Part shown: one piece after another, positions 33,282-40,715 of the stretch
Numbering within the stretch: the stretch's first letter is position 1
How the letters are laid out: every line of letters starts with the position of its first letter
Source of the DNA: Thermodesulfobacteriota bacterium
Lineage (GTDB): Bacteria; Desulfobacterota; Desulfobacteria; Desulfobacterales; JAUWMJ01
NCBI GenBank assembly: GCA_034189135.1
Contig: JAXHVO010000138.1
Coordinates: 1 to 57,115, forward strand
Direction of reading: 5' to 3'
Length of the DNA stretch: 57,115 bases
The notes under the pieces: generated by a model
Seen by the model: only the letters and a program-made list of their open reading frames with translations
Database searches by the model: none
What the model was told of the DNA's origin: nothing
Program-made: the position numbers and the translations under genes

Positions 33282-35963
33282 ATGTTAAAAAGATATTCTT
33301 CAAGAACAAAACGCTACCGGCAAACTATATTGCTCAAAAAACTTGAGAATGCACAGAGCTATGACCGGATTGCAGGCTATTTTTCATCTTCTATCCTGGA
33401 GATAGCCGGCGAATCTTTAAAGAGTATCAGCGGAAAAATCAGGGTTGTTTGCAACTCACATCTCGAAGCATTAGATGTAAAGACAGCAAATGCCGCGGTG
33501 CTCACCATGACCAGGGAGTGGAAAACCCAGATTGATAAACTATATGATGAACAGCTCAAATCACGCTTAAGTCTGTTGTATGAACTGCTCCGGACCGGTA
33601 AATTAGAGGTCAAAGTTCTCCCTAATGAATCATTTGGCCTGATGCATGGCAAGGCGGGTGTTATTACGATGGAAAGTGGAGAAAGAACATCATTTCTGGG
33701 CAGTGCCAATGAGACCAAAGCCGGCTGGCAATTAAATTATGAGCTGGTCTGGGAGGATAACGATGAAGAATCTGTGAGTTGGGTGCAGGATGAGTTTAAC
33801 GCGCTCTGGCATCATAAACTGGCCAGGCCTTTAAGTGAAGCCATCATAAATGACATCGATCGACTATCAGGTAGAAAAGAGGTAAGTTTCAAGCAGTGGC
33901 GGAATGAAAAGGATTTAAGGCCTGCTCTTGTGGAATCTCCTGTTTTCAGGCATTATAATGGGCTGTGGCCTCATCAAAAATACTTTGTACATAAGGCATT
34001 CCAGGAATTTAAATCAGGTCGGGGTACCCGCATGATACTGGCAGACCAAGTCGGATTGGGGAAGACAGTACAGATGGCTGCGGCAGCCATGTTAATGTCT
34101 TTATCTACCGGCAGATCTGGTTTGATCATTGCGCCCAAAACCTTGATTTACCAATGGCAGGACGAATTGATGAAACTGCTGCATCTGCCCTCTGCTATAT
34201 GGACAGGCCGGCACTGGGTAGACGAGAACCAAATCAAATACCCTGATTCCGATCCGATCAGAGCTATTAAAAATTGCCCTCGCCTTTTTGGTATTATCAG
34301 CCAGGGATTGATTACCCATGAAAATGAAGCAGTCCAAAAGCTTTTGGACATACAATTTGAGTGTGTGATTGTTGATGAAGCGCACCGCTGCCGAAGATCA
34401 AATTTAAAAAAAGACAGTTATGAAAAGCCGGACCCCAATAACCTGATGAAATATCTGCTTAAACTTTCTTCCAGGTGTAATAATATGATATTGGGGACAG
34501 CAACGCCTATGCAGTTATATCCGATTGAGCTTCATGATTTGTTAACTGTTCTAAGCGCAGGTTCGAGCCATGTGCTGGGTAACGAATTGAGCAAGTGGCA
34601 GCGTGCAAATGAATTTATTTTCAGGCTTGTATCCGGTGAAGAAGAAATCATAAACTATGAGCAATTATGGGACTATATTCGAAACCCCTTTCCACCTGCC
34701 AGAGAAAATGAATTACTATTTGGAACCATAAGGGATGAACTGAGAATGGCTTCCAATAAATCAACAATAAAAGGAAGCCGGTTAAATCAGCTCGGACATC
34801 GTCCAAAAGAGCGTTTGTTTGAGGAAAACAATCTTTTTCAAAAACATAATCCTTTTATCAGAAGCATCATCAGGCGGACAAGGACCTTTCTGGAGGAGAC
34901 AAATAATCCGGAAACCGGTGAGCCATATTTAAAAAAAGTTCGAGTTCAGTTGTTTGGAGAAAGTAATGATGAAGCGATATTACTGCCAGGATATTTAAAA
35001 GATGCCTACGATGCTGCCACAGAGTTTTGTACAGCTCTAAACAAAATTATGCCCGGTTCAGGATTTATAAAAACCTTGCTGCTTCGAAGAATGGGCAGCA
35101 GTATCATTGCCGGCAAAAATACAGCCCTGAAAATGAGAGGGGAATCATTTCACTTTGACGAGCATGAAGATGATGATGGTATTGAACAACTCTCCGGTAT
35201 AGCAACTAAAATTGGAAAAAATGAACGGGATATTCTTGAAAAACTTGTTCATTTTCTGGAGCGAGATAAATTAAATGACCCCAAATTTGAAGTCCTTTCT
35301 GATTTATTATTTCAAAAGCAGTGGCACACTCAGGGTTGTATTATTTTTTCACAGTATTTTGATACTGCGGCGTATTTTGCAGAGCTGACAGCGTCAAAAC
35401 ACCGGGAATTGAAAATCGGTTTGTATGCCGGTGCTGACAAATCAGGATATTGGCTGAATAAGCACTTTGCCCGATGCAAAAAGGAATATTTGAAAGGGGC
35501 TGTAACATCAGGCGAAATAAAACTTCTTTTTGGAACGGATAGTGCAAGCGAAGGCCTGAATCTCCAAAGGTTGGGAACCTTAATCAACCTTGACTTACCA
35601 TGGAATCCAACAAAACTGGAACAAAGAAAAGGCCGAATACAAAGAATCGGCCAGGTTCTGGATTCAGTAAAGGTATATAATATGCGCTATAAAGATTCAG
35701 TAGAAGATCGGGTACATGAAATATTAAGTGAACGTCTTCAAGGATTATATGACATATTTGGTCAAATACCCGATATTCTGGAAGATGTCTGGGTTGATGT
35801 TGCAGTGAACGATCTGGAAGAAGCCAAACGAAGAATAAATAAAGTAGAAACGCGCAGTTCTTTTGAAATTAAATACGATCAAATTCAGGACTTTGATTTT
35901 GAAACCTGCAAAAAAGTTGTAAATCAGCATGACATTGATGATGTTTTGTATAAAGCATGGTGA
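33282..35963 (+). CDS. Phospholipase D-like domain plus SNF2-family helicase
   Basis: 893 residues. Residues about 20-190 form a PLD-like nuclease domain: the HKD-type MHGKAGVI (120-127) followed by FLGSANET. Residues about 235-800 form a SNF2/RapA-like helicase: Walker A DQVGLGKT (254-261), DEAH in VDEAHRC near 364, GTATPMQ, and the C-terminal SASEGLNLQRL with RKGRIQRIGQ. Only one HKD half is clear, so it may dimerise, as single-motif PLD nucleases do. Predicted to translocate on and cut foreign DNA. The ATG at 33282 lies five bases after the methylase stop. The longer open frame upstream belongs to the methylase gene. Confidence 0.87.
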   Translation: MLKRYSSRTKRYRQTILLKKLENAQSYDRIAGYFSSSILEIAGESLKSISGKIRVVCNSHLEALDVKTANAAVLTMTREWKTQIDKLYDEQLKSRLSLLYELLRTGKLEVKVLPNESFGLMHGKAGVITMESGERTSFLGSANETKAGWQLNYELVWEDNDEESVSWVQDEFNALWHHKLARPLSEAIINDIDRLSGRKEVSFKQWRNEKDLRPALVESPVFRHYNGLWPHQKYFVHKAFQEFKSGRGTRMILADQVGLGKTVQMAAAAMLMSLSTGRSGLIIAPKTLIYQWQDELMKLLHLPSAIWTGRHWVDENQIKYPDSDPIRAIKNCPRLFGIISQGLITHENEAVQKLLDIQFECVIVDEAHRCRRSNLKKDSYEKPDPNNLMKYLLKLSSRCNNMILGTATPMQLYPIELHDLLTVLSAGSSHVLGNELSKWQRANEFIFRLVSGEEEIINYEQLWDYIRNPFPPARENELLFGTIRDELRMASNKSTIKGSRLNQLGHRPKERLFEENNLFQKHNPFIRSIIRRTRTFLEETNNPETGEPYLKKVRVQLFGESNDEAILLPGYLKDAYDAATEFCTALNKIMPGSGFIKTLLLRRMGSSIIAGKNTALKMRGESFHFDEHEDDDGIEQLSGIATKIGKNERDILEKLVHFLERDKLNDPKFEVLSDLLFQKQWHTQGCIIFSQYFDTAAYFAELTASKHRELKIGLYAGADKSGYWLNKHFARCKKEYLKGAVTSGEIKLLFGTDSASEGLNLQRLGTLINLDLPWNPTKLEQRKGRIQRIGQVLDSVKVYNMRYKDSVEDRVHEILSERLQGLYDIFGQIPDILEDVWVDVAVNDLEEAKRRINKVETRSSFEIKYDQIQDFDFETCKKVVNQHDIDDVLYKAW

Positions 35964-36012
35964 ATGCCTATATAGTATGCACTTTGAGTAAAAAGAGCAG
36001 CGGGAATTAATT

Positions 36013-36099
36013 ATGGCTAAAGAACTGCAAAACCAATTTTATGAAATCCTGAGTCAAATACAAAAAGGACAGGGAGAATATCTTAGAAAGAGAGAATAA
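36013..36099 (+). CDS. Possible 28-residue ORF or gene stump
   Basis: MAKELQNQFYEILSQIQKGQ then eight more residues and a stop. It starts like the N-terminal helix of several defence-associated proteins but is cut off at once. No strong ribosome site. It may be the remnant of a gene lost between the helicase and the AlbA_2 gene. Confidence 0.2.
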   Translation: MAKELQNQFYEILSQIQKGQGEYLRKRE

Positions 36100-36107
36100 T
36101 ATTAACA

Positions 36108-37451
36108 ATGGCAGAAAGTCAAAACATAGAATACAAAAAAACCTGGAGAGACGAATACCTCAAATGGATCTGCGGTTTTGCCAATGCCCGGGGAGGTACT
36201 CTTTTTATTGGAAAAGATGACTCCGGTAATGTGGTCGGTGTTAAAAATACTAAAAAGCTTCTTGAAGACATACCTAATAAAGTACGTGATATTTTGGGGA
36301 TTATTACCGAAGTAAATTTGCACATACAAAATGAAAAAGAATTTCTTGAAATCAAGGTGGACGCCTATCCAACGCCTGTCAACCATAAAGGGCAGTACCA
36401 TTTTCGCAGCGGCAGCACCAAGCAGGAATTGAAAGGCGCGGCGCTTGACCGGTTCCTTCTGAGCAAGCAGGGACTCAATTGGGACGGTGTGCCGTTGCCG
36501 AATATCGATCCTGGTGATTTTGACAGTAACGCTTTTAACCGCTTTCGTTCAATGGCGATGAAAAGCGGACGGATGGAAGAATCCGTAATGAAAGACACGG
36601 AAGAAAACATCATTGAGAACCTGATGCTCAAAGAGGGGGAGCATATAAAACGCGCAGCAGCTTTACTGTTTCATAAAACACCGGAGCGCTTTGTGACAGG
36701 CGCTTATGTTAAAATCGGATTTTTTAGAACTGATGATGATTTGCTCTACCAGGATGAGATTCATGGAAATCTTTTTATACAGGCGGAAAAGACGTTAGAT
36801 TTGCTGCTAACAAAATACTTGAAAGCGTATATCAGTTATGAGGGGATTCAAAGGGTGGAGAAATATCTCTTCCCAAGAAATGCACTGCGAGAAGCACTCC
36901 TTAATGCGATTATCCACAAAGATTACAGCAGTGGTGTTCCTATTCAAATCAGTGTTTATGAAGATAAAATCTATTTTTGGAACAATGGACGTCTTCCCGA
37001 GAACTGGACAGTTGAGCGATTGCTGGAAAAACACCCGTCTCAGCCTTATAATCCATTGATTGCCAATGCATTTTTTCGAACCGGTCTGATTGAAGCCTGG
37101 GGACGCGGAATAGAAAAAATACTTAATGAGTGTAAACAACATAACGCCCATCCCCCGATTTTCAATTATGAGCCATCCGGACTTATGCTGTTGTTTAAGG
37201 GAACCATTCCCGATTCGCAGGATAAGTTCTCATCGGAAACCAGCCAGAAAAGTTCACTGAAAAGTTCACTGAAAAGTTCACTGAAAATAGTACTGTGCAT
37301 GCAAGAGGATAAAAACATAACCATCCCTGAAATTGCTAAACAAATTGGAATTACAGAACGGGGGGTAAAAAAACAGATATCAAAACTTAAAGCGAATGGT
37401 AAAATTATGCGTGTTGGCCCGGATAAAGGCGGTTACTGGGAGGTGCTGTAA
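36108..37451 (+). CDS. AlbA_2 (Schlafen)-HATPase-winged helix regulator
   Basis: 447 residues in three parts. Residues 5-120: AlbA_2/Schlafen-type nucleic-acid domain (NIEYKKTW, ICGFANARGGTLFIGKDD). Residues about 245-345: HATPase_c_4 with REALLNAIIHKDYS and FWNNGRLP, formerly called RecG-like C-terminal in databases. Residues 395-447: winged helix TIPEIAKQIGITERGVKKQI. Between the last two lie three copies of KSSL from a 12-bp tandem repeat. Such proteins are usually DNA-binding regulators and often sit beside defence genes. It follows the helicase by 145 bp and may control it or be independent. Confidence 0.8.
   Translation: MAESQNIEYKKTWRDEYLKWICGFANARGGTLFIGKDDSGNVVGVKNTKKLLEDIPNKVRDILGIITEVNLHIQNEKEFLEIKVDAYPTPVNHKGQYHFRSGSTKQELKGAALDRFLLSKQGLNWDGVPLPNIDPGDFDSNAFNRFRSMAMKSGRMEESVMKDTEENIIENLMLKEGEHIKRAAALLFHKTPERFVTGAYVKIGFFRTDDDLLYQDEIHGNLFIQAEKTLDLLLTKYLKAYISYEGIQRVEKYLFPRNALREALLNAIIHKDYSSGVPIQISVYEDKIYFWNNGRLPENWTVERLLEKHPSQPYNPLIANAFFRTGLIEAWGRGIEKILNECKQHNAHPPIFNYEPSGLMLLFKGTIPDSQDKFSSETSQKSSLKSSLKSSLKIVLCMQEDKNITIPEIAKQIGITERGVKKQISKLKANGKIMRVGPDKGGYWEVL
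37248..37283 (+). repeat. Three 12-bp tandem units within the AlbA_2 gene
   Basis: AAAAGTTCACTG occurs three times without gaps and encodes the linker SSLKSSLKSSLK. Because the unit is a multiple of three, changes in copy number would lengthen or shorten the linker without breaking the frame. Confidence 0.85.
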
Positions 37452-37455
37452 TTTC

Positions 37456-37953
37456 ATGAATTATGAATATTTCATGAAAAAAGCGCTGATCCTGGCGGAA
37501 AAAGCGTTATTAAAGGGCGAATTTCCGGTGGGATGTGTGATGGTGTATCAAAACAAGGTGTTGGCTTCAGGTTCACGAATTCATTCGAAAGGAAGGGATA
37601 TTAACGAAACAGATCATGCTGAAATAATTGCATTGCAGCAACTTGCCGATAAAAAAAATATTGAAAAAAGCAAAGTGTCGGTTTTTTGCAACCTGGAGCC
37701 ATGTCTGATGTGCTATGGCGCCCTTATCTTAAGCGGCATTGGTGAAATCGTTTATGCCTATGAAGATGTAATGGGGGGCGGGACAAACTGTGACCTGTCG
37801 GTACTTCCCCCATTGTATAAAAATACCCGTATATCAATAATCCCGCACATATTACGAAACGAGAGCTTACAACTTTTTAAGATTTATTTCTCAAACCCTG
37901 AAACTCATTATTGGCAAGGCAGCCTTTTAGAGACATTTACCCTCGGCCAGTAA
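37456..37953 (+). CDS. TadA-like nucleoside/tRNA adenosine deaminase
   Basis: 165 residues of the zinc-dependent cytidine/deoxycytidylate deaminase fold. Catalytic HAE is H54-A55-E56 in TDHAEIIAL, and the second zinc ligands are C83 and C86 in EPCLMC. GEFPVGCVMV (21-30) is the TadA-type substrate strand. TadA converts adenosine-34 of tRNA-Arg to inosine; guanine deaminase is an alternative within the same superfamily. The ATG at 37456 starts four bases after the AlbA_2 stop. Confidence 0.82.
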   Translation: MNYEYFMKKALILAEKALLKGEFPVGCVMVYQNKVLASGSRIHSKGRDINETDHAEIIALQQLADKKNIEKSKVSVFCNLEPCLMCYGALILSGIGEIVYAYEDVMGGGTNCDLSVLPPLYKNTRISIIPHILRNESLQLFKIYFSNPETHYWQGSLLETFTLGQ

Positions 37954-38099
37954 TTGTGTTCATACAATTTTTTTCTTGCTTTTTTTTCTTGCTTTTCATA
38001 TTCTTGTTATATATATGCCACTATCCAAATTAGGTAGGGAATTGGTTAAAACCTGTTGTTGCAAAACCAGCGAACCTATATACAAAAGGGGGTAAAAGT

Positions 38100-38639
38100 A
38101 TAGCTATACACAGAAGAACAAATAGAGCGGCCATTTCAAACAGGATAAAAGTAAATCAAAACATCAGAGCAAAAGAGGTAAGAGTCATTGATCCCGAAGG
38201 CAATCAAGTCGGGGTTATCCCGACATACAGGGCGCTTGCAGCCGCTGCTGACCATGGTCTTGACCTGGTTGAAATCTCACCCAATGCAGATCCACCTGTT
38301 TGCAAGATAATGGATTATGGCCGCTACAAGTATGAACAGACTAAAAAGAAACAGGAAGCAAAAAAGAAACAGACCACATTTCAACTCAAAGAAATAAAAG
38401 TACGCCCAAAGACCGGCGAACATGATTTAATGGTTAAAATTGGGCACATAAAAAAATTTATCGAAAAAAAAGACAAGGTAAAGGTCACTGTCATTTTCAG
38501 AGGCCGAGAAATCACGCTTTCCGAGCTGGGCAGGAAGGTCCTTGATCAGATCGTGGAAAAAACAGATGATATCGCTGTAGTTGAGCAAAGCCCAAAATTT
38601 GAGGGGCGGACTTTAATTATGGTTTTAGCACCCAAATAG
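38100..38639 (+). CDS. infC: Translation initiation factor IF-3, AUA start
   Basis: Binds the 30S subunit, keeps the subunits apart and proofreads the start codon. The frame gives 179 residues including RAKEVRVIDPEGNQVGVI, the IF3_N block DHGLDLVEISPNADPPVCKI, a lysine-rich linker and IF3_C from about residue 95. The first in-frame ATG is at 38310, far inside the N-terminal domain, and no GTG or TTG precedes it. AUA at 38100 lies seven bases after GGGGG (38088-38092) and is the best start. AUU at 38133 is an alternative with no ribosome site. Rare starts are known for infC, where IF-3 represses its own translation. First gene of the infC-rpmI-rplT group. Confidence 0.9.
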   Translation: MAIHRRTNRAAISNRIKVNQNIRAKEVRVIDPEGNQVGVIPTYRALAAAADHGLDLVEISPNADPPVCKIMDYGRYKYEQTKKKQEAKKKQTTFQLKEIKVRPKTGEHDLMVKIGHIKKFIEKKDKVKVTVIFRGREITLSELGRKVLDQIVEKTDDIAVVEQSPKFEGRTLIMVLAPK

Positions 38640-38702
38640 TGCTGATTATAAGAGTCGATATTTGAGCCATCTTCATATTTTTTCAAAAGAATAAATAAAA
38701 AG

Positions 38703-38747
38703 TGGCGTGGGCGTAGATTAAGTTTGCTCACGCCATCTATTTTTTTA
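38703..38747 (+). terminator. Intrinsic-terminator-like hairpin between infC and rpmI
   Basis: TGGCGTG (38703-38709) pairs with CACGCCA (38729-38735) and the stem can extend by two more pairs. TCTATTTTTTT follows. It lies 14 bp before the rpmI start, so it would end transcription ahead of rpmI unless read through, a plausible attenuator of ribosomal-protein output. Confidence 0.6.
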
Positions 38748-38760
38748 CAAAGGAGATAAC

Positions 38761-38958
38761 ATGCCGAAAATTAAAACAAATCGAGCAGCGGCAAAGCGTT
38801 TTAAAAAAACCGGGACCGGTAAGTTCGTTTTTTCAAAATCCCATGGGAGCCATATATTAACCAAAAAGACGACCAAACGGAAACGTTCTTTGCGGCAAGG
38901 TCAGATTATAGATAAATCCAATCAAAAAGAACTGAAGCTGTTGCTCCCAAATGGTTAG
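38761..38958 (+). CDS. rpmI: Large-subunit ribosomal protein bL35
   Basis: 65 residues, the normal length. MPKIKTNRAAAKRFKKTGTG is the standard bL35 opening; the body is rich in Lys and Arg for 23S rRNA contact. AAAGGAG precedes the ATG. Confidence 0.97.
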   Translation: MPKIKTNRAAAKRFKKTGTGKFVFSKSHGSHILTKKTTKRKRSLRQGQIIDKSNQKELKLLLPNG

Positions 38959-39098
38959 CCTTGACGGCCTTATACAAAGGTTCCTGATCCATTTCAGCGG
39001 GAAGCTGAGTATCATTTCGTCATTATTCAAGGCACGATGAATACTTTTTACCAATGGTAAGTATATTATCCGTTTTAAACGGGATAAGGAGAAATATA

Positions 39099-39449
39099 AT
39101 GCGTGTGAAAAGAGGTTTTAAAGCAAGAAAACGCCGAAAAAAGGTTTTAAAATTGGCCAAAGGATTTCGCGGGGGACGCAGTAAATTATTTCGTACCGCC
39201 GCAGATGCAGTAGATAAGGCACTTATGTATGCATATCGAGACCGCAGAACGCGTAAGCGGGATTTCCGAAGACTCTGGATCGCTCGAATTAATGCTGCCG
39301 CGCGTATGAATAATTTGTCTTACAGCAAATTTATACACGGGTTAAAGCTTGCTAACGTCAGGCTTGACCGAAAAGTTCTTGCCGAACTGGCCGTGTCCGA
39401 CCCTTCCGGGTTTTCAAAAATAGCCAGCCTGGCATCACAGCAGGTGTAG
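39099..39449 (+). CDS. rplT: Large-subunit ribosomal protein bL20
   Basis: 116 residues. [20 protein letters not shown] and [20 protein letters not shown] are bL20 blocks. It is needed early in 50S assembly and autoregulates the infC operon in several bacteria. The ATG at 39099 is preceded by AAGGAG; an upstream in-frame ATG at 39054 would add 15 unrelated residues. The 140-bp gap after rpmI contains a short CCGTTTTAAACGG palindrome at 39070-39082. Confidence 0.95.
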   Translation: MRVKRGFKARKRRKKVLKLAKGFRGGRSKLFRTAADAVDKALMYAYRDRRTRKRDFRRLWIARINAAARMNNLSYSKFIHGLKLANVRLDRKVLAELAVSDPSGFSKIASLASQQV

Positions 39450-39706
39450 CACTTCAACTTGGGATGTTATTTTGTAACCGTTCATAGTTGGCGGTGATAC
39501 ACTTCACGGCTACAAAGCATGAAGGCAAATTCCCAATTTCTAATTTCAACGTTCGTGACCGGTTTTGGGTGTTTTTATGGCATCTGGTCTTCGGGTGGCT
39601 TATTTCTGCCACTGAGGTACCGGGTTGCCAGGAAAGTACCAATATATCCGGTGTAGGTGACAAAAAATATTTTTGATTTTGATTGGGGTGATCGGGTAGA
39701 AAAAAA

Positions 39707-40714
39707 GTGCAAAAAACAATAGAACAAATTCATCAGGAAGCCATACATGAGCTTGAAGCCGCTGCGGAGGCTGAAGTTGTTCGTGCGCTTTCGGTCCGAT
39801 ATCTGGGCCGAAAGGGGGCGATTACTTCCTTTCTAAGGAATATATCCAAGTTACCACCCGAAAAGAGGCCTGAAGCTGGAAAAAAGGCCAATGAGACAAA
39901 AAAAACGCTGGATAAACTATTCAAACAGGCCTTAAAACGCTTGGACAAGCGTGCTGTTGATACCGACGACTATATTGATGTCTCCCTTCCCGGGAGGACA
40001 CCGTTTGCGGGCTCTATGCATCCCATCACGCAGATCACCCGGCTGATATGTGATATTTTTACCAATTTGGGATTTGATATTGTTGAAGGGCCGGAAGTTG
40101 AAGCAGATTATTATAATTTTGAAGCCTTGAATATTCCAAAGAATCATCCGGCAAGGGATATGCAGGATACGTTCTACATTTCGGATGATGTCGTTCTTAG
40201 AACGCATACCTCCCCTGTGCAAATCAGAACAATGGAAAACCGGACTCCTCCGGTGAGAATTATCGCACCGGGTAAGGTTTACCGGTGCGATTCCGATCTG
40301 ACGCATACCCCCATGTTTCACCAGGTTGAAGGTCTGCTGGTAGATCAAAACGTTTCTTTCGGAGATTTAAAAGGAACACTTACCACCTTTGTGCACCGGA
40401 TGTTTGACGATCGGATCAGCCTCAGATTCCGTCCCAGTTTTTTCCCTTTTACGGAACCGAGTGCTGAAGTAGATATTTTATGTGTCATGTGCAGAGGGAA
40501 AGGGTGCAGGGTTTGTTCCCAAACAGGGTGGCTCGAAGTGCTTGGCGCCGGCATGGTTCACCCTGCGCTTTTTGAAAATGTCGGATACGACCCCTCCCGG
40601 TTTACCGGGTTTGCCTTTGGCATGGGTATTGATCGTATTGCCATGCTGAAATACGGTATTGACGACATCAGAAAATACTTTGACAATGATTTAAGGTTCT
40701 TAAGGCAGTTTTAG
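39707..40714 (+). CDS. pheS: Phenylalanyl-tRNA synthetase alpha subunit
   Basis: 335 residues, class II catalytic subunit of the alpha2-beta2 enzyme that charges tRNA-Phe. An N-terminal coiled coil (residues 1-85) is followed by motif 2 around FHQVEGLLVDQ, motif 3 FTGFAFGMGIDRIAM near 302-316 and the usual RCDSDLTHTPMFHQ block. The start is GTG at 39707, the only start that keeps the coiled coil whole. The 257-bp leader before it shows no clear T-box or Phe-rich leader peptide. Confidence 0.95.
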   Translation: MQKTIEQIHQEAIHELEAAAEAEVVRALSVRYLGRKGAITSFLRNISKLPPEKRPEAGKKANETKKTLDKLFKQALKRLDKRAVDTDDYIDVSLPGRTPFAGSMHPITQITRLICDIFTNLGFDIVEGPEVEADYYNFEALNIPKNHPARDMQDTFYISDDVVLRTHTSPVQIRTMENRTPPVRIIAPGKVYRCDSDLTHTPMFHQVEGLLVDQNVSFGDLKGTLTTFVHRMFDDRISLRFRPSFFPFTEPSAEVDILCVMCRGKGCRVCSQTGWLEVLGAGMVHPALFENVGYDPSRFTGFAFGMGIDRIAMLKYGIDDIRKYFDNDLRFLRQF

Positions 40715-40715
40715 T

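Noticed and set aside
26313-37451. Complete DISARM system
   Set aside because: A DISARM locus needs a DUF1998 protein and its own helicase pair; neither is visible. The DUF499/DUF1156/DUF3780 set is a different type.
39488-39676. 62-codon frame in the rplT-pheS gap
   Set aside because: No ribosome site and no family; likely chance.
39450-39706. T-box riboswitch or Phe leader peptide before pheS
   Set aside because: I find no T-box sequence, specifier loop or phenylalanine run, and no terminator hairpin.
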